DNA of 64,000 nt from Certhia americana (Eukaryota > Chordata > Aves > Passeriformes > Certhiidae): assembly GCA_018697195.1 (NCBI GenBank), contig CM031872.1:10901341-10965340 (forward strand), in the 5' to 3' direction. The position numbers and the translations under genes are program-made. Position 1 is the first letter of the stretch. The number at the start of each line of letters is the position of its first letter. The notes under the pieces are model-generated. The model was given only the letters and a program-made list of their open reading frames with translations, had not been told where the DNA came from and searched no databases. Below, piece by piece: positions 20,611 through 33,600 of the stretch.

Positions 20611-23600
20611 ACCTGCAAGCTCCTGCAACAGCTGCAGCAAATCAGCAAATCAGTGGGTGCCAGGTGGCAGCAGAGCCCTGAGCCTGTGTCCTGCCCTAGC
20701 TCAGGTGCTGATGGTCTAGGCAGCCCAAGTGGACATCATCTGCTGATGGGAAGGGGGTGGGAGCAGTTTCAAGAGGGAGGGAGGTAGCCCTGCAGCAGGA
20801 AGGATTGCTCTTTTCTCTGGGGTGTGTGTGCTGGCTGCAGGATTCCCTCACTGTCCCAGGCAAGGTTGTGCAGTTGGGGTGGGATGGGCCCTGTGTGATG
20901 TAGGGGCTGTTGGGGTGAGAAAGCCTACTCTCCCCAGTCTTGGGGACAGATAACACATCTCCTCTGGTGGTACCACTGATGGTGGGAGGCTTAGGAGATG
21001 CCTGCTGGTAACAACAGGCTGGTCCAGAGGGGTTTGTCCCAGCAGCAGGTGGGCTGAGGCAGAGATAGCCCTGAGTGCCCCAAGGTACTGCCTGGCTTAG
21101 CTGTTCTTTGCTACCTTAAAGCCAGGAGAGTGTCTGGGGTGTTTGATCTCTGTGAAAAGCCAGAAAGAGCCTTTCTGGAGCAGGCTCCCAACAGCTGCAG
21201 CTTAGGGACTTTTGTGGCATGATCTCTGAGCTTTGCCTGCCCAAAGTGTGCGGAAGAAGGGGGGCTGGTCCTGAGTTCAGCATGGAACCATGTGGATACC
21301 CCATGTACCTGTCTGTGCGGTGTGTGTTGGACTCAGATTTCCTGGGAAACTCTTACTGACTTCTAAATAAATACAAGGAAGGGGCACAAAGCACAGAGGG
21401 ATTGAGGGTGATGGGCCTGCAGCTCCAGCTCCTGCGAAGTTAATATTGTTTCTCCCTGTATGGGTGAGGTTTCTGGTGTTGTCAAAGTGGAAATCCAGGT
21501 ATGTTCCAGCCCTGTGGGGAAAAGCAGTAAGCAGTTTTTTTTTCCTTTGACAGATCACTTATGATCTACAGCCATCTGGCAAAACAATTCTTAACTTTTT
21601 TCCTCTTATTTATGAGGGACAAGGGAGTGAGAGTTGTTTGCAGCTGGGATGCCAATTGCTGCTGGCAACTGCTGCTGATTTGGGGTCCTTCTTCTCCCCT
21701 CTGCAGCCCTGGGAGGGAAGAGAGGCTTTTGCAGCAGGCAGCGGGTTCTTATGTGCTTCTCTATGGTGTTTAGACTCCTAAATCACGGTGTTCAACACCG
21801 GAGTTGTGGCTCAGAAAGAATGTAAGGCTTATGTTGGGTTAGGGGAAAAGAAAAGGGAGGAGGGAGAGGGGTTACTGCTGTTCTGTAGTGGATACAGCTG
21901 CACATGGCACTGTTGGATGGAAATGGTGCATAATGGGCACAGAGAATTGTCTGTAGGTCAGGGATGTGAATGGTGCACATGAGGATGGGGCTCATGCCCC
22001 AAACTGTGGATTGAGCAGCTTTTGGCATCCCTGCGTGTGCTGGGCTCCCCACTGCCTCTGGGGAATGATGAGTTTTGGTTTCTTTATGCTCATAAAATGC
22101 TCTGCTAGCCCAGAAAGGAAGCATTAGGGATGTGCAAACAATTAATTACTAATTAGCTGGTAAATTGTTCACAGAGTACAGCGGGGACTGAGCAGTTCCA
22201 GCACAGACCACGAGAGTGCTGTAATCTGTGCCCGGAGGAGCAGCGATGGGAAATACTTGGGAGACAAAAAGTGGTCTGAAGGGAGGACAGATGGTGCTGG
22301 GGGGAATGACGAGGTGCCCTTCAGGAGAAGGACAGCAGTCAGAAATGGGGTAAAAGTCTCTGTCAGGGGCATTCTGCCTGCTCTGGGGAAGGTCAGGGGA
22401 ATATCAAGCGGAGAACCCCGAGCTGCAGGGGCTGCTCAGAGCCTGTGGGGTGATTAGAGGTGAATTGCTCCCAGCTGGGCTGAGTTAAGCTGAGGTGGGG
22501 TTTGGGGTTTTACCAGGCGTTTTGAGTGCTCACGGTGAACCCTGTCCCTGTGAGCCCGGTCCCAGCTCCTGCCCAGAGTAGCATTTCCTGGGGTGAGGCG
22601 GGTTTGCTGTGGAAACTGGGATGGACCTGCTGTGACATGCACCAGTGTGTTCCTTCATCCAGGAGGGGGTTAATGAAGGGCTCAGGCTCACAGACCCCTG
22701 GTGGGGAGAGAGGGCAGAGGTGCAGCTGGGTGGATGGAGCTCTCTCCTGCGCAGATGAGGGATTTGCTGCAGGGTTGTGGGGCATTTGTTTCCCCTGTGG
22801 GAATGTACATCCCTGTTTCACACCTCTGAGCCTGTGACAGTGGTTTGTGGTGCCACTGAGGGTGGCTATGGCTTCTCTGTCACATCCACTGTTCTGTGCC
22901 TCTGTTCTCATTGACATGCAAAGCTTCCCTAGTCTGCTTTATTGATAAAAATCCTTGCTGCTGAAAGAGCTGGCAGACAGTAAGTTAAAATTGGTGGGGA
23001 AAATATAAACTTTAGGCATTCCTGAACTTCTTTCTCCCCTTGGCTGTGCTGGCACTGATGGCTGAGGGGCTGAGCAGGGCTTTACCAACAGGCATTTTGA
23101 CCCCCCTGGCACCTGGCCTGGTGGTTGGTAACGGAGAATGAAGAGAGCAGTTGGCATTGCTCCAGACTGACAGTAATCACCTTTCAGGTGGGGTTTTGGC
23201 TCTGGTTAAACTATGTCAGTCCTGAAAATATGTACAAGTGAAACATGCCCAGCTACTGCTTTAAGCTGCTTGTCTGCCCTCCGAGGGCAGCTCCGCTCCT
23301 GAGGGATGTCCTCTGGGACTGAGACAGCAATAAAAGGTGCTGCAGTGATGCAGAAAGGGTTAATGCTCTTGGGTTGAGTCTCACCTCGACCTGAGCCAGC
23401 AGACCCTCCAGTTGGGAGCAGAGTGATGCAACTTCTTTGGTGTTAACGTGGGAAAGCGATAAGGGGAGGCCTCTTCCCGTCCAGCTAATGATCTGCAGTA
23501 ATGAGAACTTGGCCTCCATCTGCTCCCGGGCCAGGCTGGGCAGCTCCTGAGGCTGGGTGGTCCTGCCTCAGCAGGGAGTGTGTGCCAGAGGCACTGAGCA

Positions 23601-24986
23601 TCCTCCTGGCTCCATGTGAATGTGGGGGTTTTGGGGGTGCTGTAGGGTGATGGGTGAGCTGGGCCCTCTGGACAGAGGGTGACACGTGGAGGGAGCTGGT
23701 AGCCACATGCAGCTGGTGAGTAGCTCATTCCACCACTCCTGGGGCTGGCAGGGCCCCAGCAACCATACCTGGGCTTGTTTGGTTTGTTTACTTCATAGAA
23801 TGCCAGTTTTCTGTTTTTCCAGTAGGACTCTGTAGTGGATGTAAATCTAGGGAAGGTCCTTGCAGACCAGAAACATGAAATATGAGAAATATGTCCCTCT
23901 AGAACCTGCCTTCCTGTGGTGCATCACCCCAGCCTGGAGGTGGTGGCACCCAAAAGCTGCCACATCCCTAGCAGGGGATGCAATGAACCAATTAGTGTTG
24001 TTTGGTTGTTTTGCTTGTTCCCAGTTCAGGCTGACAGCTCAGTGCCGGGTGTAAAGAGCCCTGCCCGCTGTCTCCTGCTCGGGTGAAAGAGCATCGAGCC
24101 TGAGTGGTGCCTAGGGCACACTGGAGCCCTCTTAATGAGCTCAGTGAGGCTTGGAGAGCAAAGCTCAAGCCTAACTAAACACGTGGTGATGTTTGTGTTT
24201 GTTAATTGATGGTGGTGTTTGGGTGATGCTCACGAAAGAGCCACTTGTGTCCTGGTGGGATCTCGGTGCTGTGTAGGTGGATCTCTGTATCCCAGCTGGT
24301 TCAGTCCCCTCACCTCTCCTCCTGCAGAAGGAACAGTGCTCAAATCTGGGAAGCAGTATATGCCCCGAGGGGCTCAGACCATAGCCCCCAGCTGTAGCAG
24401 AAGGAGATGATTTTTAGGGAGGTCATTTTAAGGAAAACTCATGTAAACTGACCTTCACCCATAGCAAATGGTCAGTGGGTTTCTCTAACTTGCAGAATGT
24501 GTGTAGCATCCACCAGAGCATGAGGCACAGGCAGGTTTTCTCTCTGCACTGGAGATGGCAGCAGAGCACTCCTGGTTCCTGTGCATCTCAGTGTTTAAAT
24601 CTGCTTTTTCTCCCTTTGTGCTGGAGGCTGTTTGGAATTTGGGAGTATTAATGGCTTTTTAAAGTGCTTGCGATGGGCTGGTCAAAATATGGCTTGGCTC
24701 TTATGTCTTAACCATTCAGCAAATTGCTTTTCCATTGATTTTCTTGGGATTGGTGTTTTTTCTGAAATTAAAATTCTAAGAGCAGATCTTGAAAGAGCTA
24801 TTAAATCATCTGGCCTTGCCTGCATAGGACATGAAGCTCTGTCCTCTGTACTCTGTTCTGAGTTGAAGTTCAATCAAAGCAGATTTCTCTGCTGGTTTGG
24901 GAAATGGTAATTGTGCTGTTTTGGGAAATGGTAACTACCCTTGTAGAGTTTGCTTGTCTAAGTGTCTTACACTGAACTCTGACTGT
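20611..24986. other. No gene recognised; G/T-rich unique sequence
   Basis: No coding exon is supported. A notable AT-rich patch at 22134-22155 has a FOX-like GCAAACA and two TAATTA cores. The + strand is clearly G/T-rich, for example 20700-20960. The short reading frames on both strands do not resemble known proteins. Confidence 0.45.
22134..22155 (+). promoter_or_regulatory. FOX-like plus paired homeodomain-like motifs
   Basis: GCAAACA at 22134-22140 is followed by TAATTA at 22143-22148 and 22150-22155, so three developmental-type motifs lie within 22 bp. TAATTA is the core of many homeodomain sites. Such clusters occur in conserved enhancers but also by chance in AT-rich DNA. Confidence 0.25.
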
Positions 24987-25102
24987 AAATCATAGAACCC
25001 TAGAGTGGTTTGGGTTGGAAGGGACCCTAAAGGTCGTTACAATCCCTGCCTGTGGCAGGGACACTTTCCACTAGACCAGGTTCTTCAGGGTCCTATGCCA
25101 CC
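24987..25102 (-). mobile_element. CR1 LINE 3' fragment (antisense)
   Basis: The + strand reads aaatcatagaaccctagagtg, then ggtttgggttggaagggacc, then ggcagggacactttccacta and gaccaggttcttcagg. This is the antisense of the CR1 3' end in the expected order. It covers roughly 115 bp. The match fades near the ccacccaactgg segment. Confidence 0.9.
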
Positions 25103-26249
25103 CAACTGGGAACAGCTCCTGGAATGGAATCAAATGAAATGTGTGACATCTTCTGGGTTTGATCCAGTGTCTCTTGGTTGGAGCTCAGCACATGCCTGAG
25201 TGAAAAATCTTGTGGATCCCAGTGGGACCAATGAAGGGCATGAGACAAGGGGTCAGGTGTGGGATGTGCAGGACCTTTCTGAAGGTTGCCCAGCAGTACC
25301 AAATGCATCCTTGTGTCTTTGGGGCATCAGAGTGATTGTACATTTCTAGAGAGAGTTGGAGGTGAGGCTGAGCTCAGAAGACCCAACACTCCAAGGTCCC
25401 AGTGTCTAAGATCCTCTGTAGAGATGTAACTCACTTCAGGCAGTGCTGAGTTTAACCACCTTCCTAAATAACAGGGGGAGCCCAACAGCCACCAGTGTTA
25501 TTGATCTCCCACCCTGGTGTGCTTTCACCACTGAGTGAAGAGAACAATATTTCTATTTAAAACCAAATTCTAATTTAAACCACGAGCTAGTTCAATAAAA
25601 GATAAAGTGTCTTTGTAATGGAAATGATAGAAGTGAAAACAAGTAATCTCTATTTATGGCACAGCTTTTGTTGCTGGTTTGAAAGGATCCAGTGTTCTGC
25701 AGGACTTATTTGTGGAGGGACAAGAATAACTTTCTGGTTCAGTTCTTGGATAAAGCAGAGTTTGTTTTGATTTGTTTAAAGAAAACAAACAAACACAAAC
25801 TTTCAAATGGTTTTTGGCTGGAATTTTTACTGGAAATCCAATCCTCTTACGCATAGAATTTTTTTTAAGGCTTTTATGAAAACCAGCATTGAGTGGAAGG
25901 ATGTTGGTTCTGAGCTGCAGGGATGGATAGCTCGGCCCAGCTGGTGCTTTGGAGAGTTCCGAAAAGGTACCTCGGGAAAACGCGCTGGTATTTCTAGGTG
26001 TGATGTGGAGATTGGAGCTTCCAGCTGCGGGTTAATATTGAAATCTGCTGCGATGCCTGCACCACAAGAGGGCAACCAGAGGCCACAAATCCTCTGCTCC
26101 CTCCTGGGAGAAGGTGTGAGAATGGCTGAGATGTGGGCAAAGGGGCAGTGGGTTCTGTGCTGCTGTGCCAGTTGCAGGTGGCTTTCTCAGCAGGGAGCAA
26201 TTTGGTGGCATTTGTTAAAGGTTGTTGTTAAATTTAAGTGTTGTGCTTC
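25103..26249. other. No gene recognised; unique sequence
   Basis: AT-rich sequence at about 25540-25650 is followed by ordinary unique DNA. A few CpGs cluster near 25920-25990. No exon or RNA gene is supported. Confidence 0.45.
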
Positions 26250-26670
26250 CAAAGAAAGGAGGCGGAGCTGGGGAAGGATCTGGAGCTCCAGTCTTGAGAG
26301 CAGTGGCTGAGACAACTGGGGTTTTATCTGGGAGAAGAGGAGGCTGAGTAGAGACCTTCCAGCTACAGTGTCCTTTCAGGCATTTGAGGAGAGCAAGATG
26401 GGGACCAGTCTCTTCTCCCAGTAATGAGCAATTAGACAAAATTAAATGTTCTGCTGTTATGCTACGGAACTTTATATTGGGATATAAGGGAAAATTGTTT
26501 CACTGGCAGGGCTGTCAGGCATTGAGCAGTGGAAGGGGTAGAATTGCCATCCTTGGGAGTATTCCAAGAGCTTGGCACTTAAGGACATGATTTTACTGGT
26601 GAGCGTGGTGCTGCTGGGCTCACAGTTGGAACACATAAACTAAAGGTCTTTGCCAACCTAAATGTATAAA
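26250..26670 (+). mobile_element. CR1 LINE 3' region (sense), diverged
   Basis: The order of blocks matches the sense CR1 3' region: ctgggagaagaggaggctga, gagaccttccagctacagtg, a diverged middle, ggcagggctgtcaggcattg, then aaggtctttgccaacctaaa near 26642-26663. Overall similarity is lower than for the antisense copies at 17403 and 24987, so this is an older or faster-decayed insertion. Confidence 0.7.
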
Positions 26671-29600
26671 ATGCCTGCTGGGTGCTTCCCTGTTTTGTGG
26701 CTCAAGGAAGAGGTTGCTGCTCTCTGTGCAGGTCAGAGCTATGGGACCCTGCCCTGTCTGCAGCCCAGCTTGCCCAGACCCCATCCCAGTAATGGAAAAC
26801 ACAGGGCTTTGGTGAAAGCCCTCTTTGGGAAGGATGGCAAAACACTGAAGTGAGGCCTGAAGACATGATTGGAGCATCCCAAGCTGCTTGATGCCACACC
26901 TTGCTGTCCTGGTGGCATCTGCTGCTCCTTGGCACCCTCGTCCTCAACCACTTGGAGGGCAGGGGATGCAACATGGATGCAGCAGAATGCTGAGCTGAAA
27001 CCGAGCAGGGAAAGAAATCTCATCAGCTCATCAGTAGCAATGTGAGTGAAATTGTCTGTGGAACCAGACAATGGTTTTAAACTCTTCTAACATCACTGGA
27101 AATGGGTGGAGTAGGCTGAAAAATGCCTTAAAACTGGTTTGAAATTGTTGGATTTTCGGGGAGGGGGGGAGGGGTGTCAGAGAAAAGTGTGGAGGGATGA
27201 GCAATCCCTGTGCAACAACCACAGTCCTGCTGGGAAGGGGATTCCCTGCTGGGAGGTGATTGTTGCCTGGCAGCCCCTGCTCACACCAGGGCTGCCCTGC
27301 TCAGTGTTCACGACCTGACTCAGAGCAAGGGCTTGTCTAAACAGTAGCAGGAGCTCAGTTAAAGCAGAGACACTCTCAATTTGAAAGTACATAATGGCAG
27401 GAAAAACAACCCATGATGAGTTAAAGAACTGACTCAGGCCGGCAAAGGCCAGTCCTGAAATAGACCTCGAATGGGGCTGGTTGAAAATGCTTCCATCAGA
27501 ACAGTTTCCTGATGGAGAATTTGGCATTTCTGCTCAAAGAAATCTTTCAAGAAAAGCATCTGCTTCTGTGGAAAAATTCATCTTGTTGGGTTGGAAAAAT
27601 GGAGCATGTGAAAACTGAAATCCGTCAGTGCAGCGATGTGTTGTGCCAGTTTTCAGGCAGGCTCCACCTTTGTGTTGAGCTTCATTTCTCATTCCTGTGG
27701 TGCCCGCTCATCTTCACAGGAGGGAACTTCCTCCAAATTGTTTCCTCTGTTCCTTCCCATCTGCCTGCTTTTCTGAGCAATAATTAAAGCTTCCCCCTCA
27801 TTGTGGAGGACTGAGAGGTCAGATTTTGGAGCTCTGTGTGGCTGCTCCCCTGGGACACCAAACTTTCTCTGCTGCCTCCACTCCTGGTCCCTTCCTTCAT
27901 GGACTTCTGGGAAACTCATCTCCATCTCATACTGATGTTTCATATGTCCTGGGAGGTGGCTGTGACTGGACAGCCAGGAAAGACAACTCATTCTACTGGG
28001 CTTATTTCTGACTTTACTCAATTGTTTTGTAGCCAGGGGTTTGTTTTCCAGGTGTTTCTGTATCTCCTTGCCTTCTTGCTCATTTCTCTGCCTGTCCTAA
28101 ATTGTGATGGAAATCTAACATAGGAGATGGGCAAGTTGTCTGGCCAGGTCCATACAGCAGGGTCAGGGTTAGTCCCAGGACCTGTTTGTTGAGTCAGGGT
28201 GAGTCACCCTGTAAAGCACTGTTGGACTTTATCGTGCCTTCCTCCAGCAGTGAAAACTGGCCCTTCAAAAAACAGTGTGGAGTAACCCAGTCTGAAACAC
28301 AAATCTGACACAGAAGGGTTTATACCCATTTTTTAGACATTTCCTTTCACACTTTAAGATTGGAAAAGCTACAGGACACTTGCAAAAACAGATCCTTATA
28401 TTCACACTTAGGTTTTCAGACTGAAAATGGGGAGGGAAGATGTCTTAAATGCTGTGTTTTCCCAAGACCATGTCAGCAGCAGGCAGCCAGAGGCAGCTGA
28501 GGGAGAGCCTCAGGTTGGTGTCCATCACCTGGAGAGCTGTGCTGAGAGAATTGCTGTAAGTCCTTGAAGCTCTTTGGATGCAAAAATCTTCTCAGAAAGG
28601 GTTTTTGTGCATGGGTGTGGTTCTTCAAGGCCAGGACCTTGTCATGAGATGGGCTCACTGTTGATGTGAGTGAGGGGGTGAGCTGAAATCCTGCTTGGAC
28701 CCTGAGATGAATGTGTTTTCCTCAAGTGAACTTTATGAAAGGACTTCTCAGTCCATTTAAGAAAACAAAAAAGTGTTAGGAGCAGAGGACTGGCCAAAGC
28801 TTGGGGTCCTGGTGTGGAGACTGGAGGGAACAGAAAAGCCTCAGTGGAGAACATTTTCTAAAAAAACAACCCAGGTACAGGCCAGGCTTGTGTTTCTGTG
28901 CTACCATGGGCTCTATTTACCAACCTTCCTCTGCCCCAAGAGAAGCAGGGAGGCATTTAAAGAGAAAATAGGAAAGAGCGCTTGTGTTTCCTGGAGTGCT
29001 GAGCTGTCCAGGGCTGTGAGAGCATAGGCTGCAGACTGACAGATGTGTTGTTTACCACCAAGGCTGGTGGTGGTGGCTGCTGTCAGAGCCAGCCCTGGCC
29101 CCAGGGCAGGAGCAGAGGGATGGAGAGCCCTGTGTGCAGCTCCTCTCTGGAGTCCCCATGGGCTGCTGTGTCCCTTTGCAGGACACGAGGGCTCCCTGCA
29201 GGCCCCCAGGGAGTTTCCCTCTCCTCCCCCCAGTGTGACCCCAGGTCTGTATGTTGACAAAGCCATTCAATCAATGGCATTTATGTGCCAAATTTCCCTG
29301 CAGCTCTGGGGAATAGGTGTGCTTTGGGTAAAAGCAGCCTGTTCTAATCCCAAGGCATCCTCTAACACTGGGGAAATATTGATTCTTCCTGCATTGCCAG
29401 GACTTCTGAGAAACAAAGCAGACACAGGTACTGGCTTAACAAACCAGTAATGTCCAAGTGGATTTCATCCACATCTGCTTCCTGAAGCCTCAGAGTGCTG
29501 ATTCCCTCATCCCACACCCCGGGAAGGCAGCCCTGAGGTCAGGCTCTGTCGTGCTGGGGGCCGTGCTCTCCTTGGCAGCCTGCAGCATACAAAGGGCTGA

Positions 29601-30289
29601 TGAGAAAGGGATTCAGTCCAGTATATTGGCATTTGTGTGTGGCAGCTGTATTAAAAGTACTCACTGTCAGCCCAGCCATCACTTATAATTGGCTTCTATT
29701 TTTCCATGTGCCTCCTGGCAACAGCAGCTCTTCCCAGGCTCTTGGTGGGGTGCTGTGTCTGGGAAGGCAGCTCTGTGCAGGAGAGGTATGTAAAAATGGA
29801 TAGGATTGGCTCAGGAAGGGAAATGTGGCCCCTTTCTGCCTGTCTGGGTTTGACTGAACATCCCACCAGAAGCAGTTCCCTCTGCAGATTTGCTGTCAAG
29901 CACTGGCAAGGCCATCTGTGATGGCTGTGGATGCACTGGAGAAAGTGCATCCTTTTGGGGATGGGCAAAATCCCTTGGTTTTGGTGCAATAACCCAGTTA
30001 TTGTGCAATGGCTTGGTTGTTTTGGTGGTGAGAGGCTGGGCTTTGTTGTGGTGCTGCATGGCCAAGCTCAGCACAGGAGCACCAGAGTGCTCAGTATGGA
30101 ATGTCACCCTGGAACTGCATCCTTTGGTTATGGTCTCGTGCACCCCAGCTACACAAAAATCCACAAAATGACTGGAGAATACGTGAGTTCAGAGCACATT
30201 CATCATAATGGTACTGTACAATGCAGACAGGGCTTGGAAGAGCCTCTTGCAGCTGCAACTCTGAATGCTGGAAGTGCGTGTTCTGTTTT
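26671..30289. other. No gene recognised; unique sequence
   Basis: No exon, RNA gene or clear repeat is recognised. The longest reading frames are about 110-135 codons, occur in all frames and lack splice context or protein family features. Confidence 0.45.
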
Positions 30290-30560
30290 CATAGAATCAT
30301 GGAATGTCCTGAGCTGGAAGGGACCCACCAGGATCATCCAGTCCAGCTCCTCTATCCCCAACACTCCCAGGCTGTGCATCCCTGAGAGCACTGTCTGAAC
30401 ACTCCTGGAGTCTTGGGGCTGTGTCCATTCCCTGGGCAGTGCCCAGCATCCTCTGGGGGAAGAATCTTTTCCTAATACTCAACCTAAACCTTTCCTGACA
30501 CAGCTCCAGCTGTTCCTTTGGGTCCTGTCCCAGAGAGATCAGTGTCTGCCCCTTGTGACC
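30290..30560 (-). mobile_element. CR1 LINE 3' region (antisense), songbird-type subfamily
   Basis: The + strand carries catagaatcatggaatgtcc, gagctggaagggacccacca, ggatcatccagtccagctcc, then blocks for 'ccattccctgggcagtgcccag', 'tctgggggaagaatcttttcct' and 'cctgacacagctccagctgttcc'. This is the antisense 3' region of a CR1 subfamily that differs from the copy at 24987 and that I associate with songbird genomes. A 22-base T run at 30617-30638 follows shortly after. Confidence 0.88.
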
Positions 30561-30616
30561 ACATGCATCACTCTTTTGGGACATAAGATACAGATTTCTG
30601 AGCTGCTGCAAAGAAC

Positions 30617-30638
30617 TTTTTTTTTTTTTTTTTTTTTT
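30617..30638 (+). repeat. Poly-T tract (22)
   Basis: This is an uninterrupted T run. It is the first of several long T runs on the + strand in the right half of the window. Confidence 0.95.
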
Positions 30639-33600
30639 AATTATTTTAATCTTACCCCAATGCTGAAGCACCTAAACTTGCAAACACTTGAAAGTCACAC
30701 CAAGATTTCCTTGAAATAATCCCCATAAGCTTTTGAGATGTCACAATAGTCTCATCAATGTATCCTAGATATTACCAGTTCCATCTGATTGAATTTTTAT
30801 GTTTGCAAATAGAATAATCTAACAACCTAATTTCTGAAGGAGGCCTGTTATTTATTAACCATGATGTAAATTCTACCAGCATTAGGATAAAGAACATTGG
30901 GCTTTTGAATTTCTGCTATTTTTAAATATCCAAATCTCTGGGGCTATTAATCATTTTCCTGACATATTGAATTCAGTCATGTGTTATAGCAACAAAACTT
31001 GCAGTTTATGATGCAACATTAACTTGTCAGCAAGGGGGACAATTCATGACTGTCTATGGGTAGCAAGTGGCAGGCAAATTTGGACAACTATCCTACAGTT
31101 TTTGCAAGCATCAGCAAATTTTGTTGGCAAAGCCAATGTAGGCAGCGTATAATATACACTTTTGATTGTATATATTAAAAATAAAAAAACAACCAAAGAA
31201 TATAATCCCCTGCCAGGAGTTTCCACTTATTTTCCATAACGAGAGCTGGAAGGTCTGTAAAAGCTGGTCTCATAAAAAGAAATTGCAAAGGATGATATTT
31301 TTCCTTTACGAGGGAGATGGAAGAAATTGGAGTTTGTTTGGATGCACGAGCCTTCCTGACATGCAGTATCAGCTTTGCTGCTGTCAGGGGTGGTCCAGGT
31401 GGGGACAGGGACAGTGATATGGACATGCTGAGCTTGGGAGCACCAGGAGCAACCCAGCAAACTGTGGCTTTCAGGAACAACGGTGGCTGGGTCACAGCAG
31501 CAGCCTGGCTTTTTGGGGGATGCTCTTTGAACTACCAGAGGGGAAAGAACTGGAAAAGCTCTGAGGGAGGAGAGAGGTGCACTTTGCTGCTGTTGGTGGT
31601 AGGGCTCTAAAGGGTCCTTGAGAGGGCAGGGAAGTGGCTTTGCCTTGAGTGCCAAGGAGGAAATCAAAAGATTAAAAAAAAGGGAGAATTACGGGGGGGA
31701 GCAAACTGATCTAAACCCAAATCATCCCACTGTTGTTCCAGGCAGGTACGAGCTGAGCCAAAACCTCAGCCAAGGCCAGAGCAGAGGCAGATGCAGCCAC
31801 GGGAGGATGAGCCAGCAGGTGGGACCTAAGTGGAGGTTGGCAGGGTGGGGATTTTGGCAGAGTGGGGAATGTGAGAGGCCACATTCCTGAAATGGCAAAC
31901 CCCACAGAGTTACTGCACTTGGGCTGAGTGAGCCGAAGCCGTGGCTGGGGTGCTGCAGGAGGGTGGGAAGCTGGCGGCGCACAGCAATCAAAGACCCATG
32001 GGGAGGCTTTATGGAGTGTGGGGAGAGAGGGGAAGAGTTTTAACTGGAATGAGGCTGGACAGAAGACTCTGTGATCCAGAGGCTATTAATGAGAAACCGG
32101 CAGCAGGTAAAGAAACCTGAAATTGCTTGATGTGTTGGGCAGTGCAATAGGATGGCAAAGATTAAGTACTGATGGAGGTGATTCTGGGCTGCCATTCCCC
32201 TTGTGGTGGGTTTGGGCTCAGACTCAGCCCAGGAGTGGGCTGATGAACTGGGAGAAGTGTGGCTGTAGTGCTGGCCTTCCCCAGGCACAGGGACCAGGCT
32301 CAGCACAGCTAGGCTTGTATTGCTCGGTGTCCCTCACAGGGGATTGAGAGCAGGGGGACACCAGCCTGCTGTGGCTGGCAGTGGGTCTCCAAAGCACAGC
32401 TGCAAGAGAGAGCACAAAAGCAGGGATGGGAGGCTGTGTGATGCACACAGAATGGCTCCATGGCATGAATCCCCAGGTACCTTTGTGGCCCAGGAGGAGG
32501 CTGCTCCCTGCAAGGCTGCTTCTGCATAAGTGGCTGTGGTTTGAGGGATGGCATGTCCTGGCTGCTCTTCCCTGACCACAGACCACACCCCTTTTCCAGC
32601 TGAGGGATTCTGGCCTCCTAGTTGGGAGCTGAGAGACAAACTTAAGTTTAAGCTGGATAATAGAGGCTTCTATAGCAGCAAGTTGTGATGCAAAGCATCA
32701 GTTACATTCCAGTTGGGGATGGGAACATATGGCCTCTAGTAACTTCACAAGCCTCCCAGAAAACAGTGATTTTTGTCTTGTTTCTCTCAGAGCAGTTGAT
32801 TGCTGTGATGTGGGGAAGACTGATGAGGGACACAAGTGCAAATTATCCCAATAAAAGGAAAGAGAGAGTGTGTAAAAAGAGATCAGCTCAGCTGAGCTGG
32901 GAGCTGCTCCTGAGAATAATGAAGGAAGGACAAAGAGAAAAGGGTGGAAACTAGATCCTTCAAAATAATAAAGAGTAGGAGGAATCATTGTCAATGAGAT
33001 TGATCAGGCAGTCAACTCCATGGTAAAAGAGGCTAGAAAATTCCATGTTTTCAGAGCATCCATCCAAACCTATATGACTGCAACTTGATATTCCACTTAC
33101 TGCTCTGCAGGCATTGATGATGCGGGCTCACACCAGAGGTACTTTGATAATTGGCCAGGATAAAATTCACCCTGAAGTACCCAGAAAAATGCCAAAGAGG
33201 GTTCTGAGCACCAGTTTGCTCTTGGCTCCCTTCAAAGACTCCTGGGGATGAATGATGTTACTCAGAACAGAAAGAGAAAACTCTGCTTTAAGAAGTGGAG
33301 GAGAGGGAAGAAATCAGGAACTGCAGGGCAGAGTAACTCCTCTCTGGCTTCTGGAGAAAGGGAATGGCTGCCTGAGGGGTAACAAGGCTTTGTCAAAAAT
33401 TAAACCTGTTAAATCAAGCCATTTTGTTTCGGTGATGTGGCAGGAGGGTGTGTGGAGGGGGGGAAGCAGTAGATGATGATGTAAATAAGGTTTTTGACAT
33501 TTTTAGTACTTGATGTCCTTGTGTGATCTAGTGTGATGTAGATTGTGGTAATGTGCACAACAGTAGTTAATTTTTCCAATTACTCATTACTCTCAGAATT

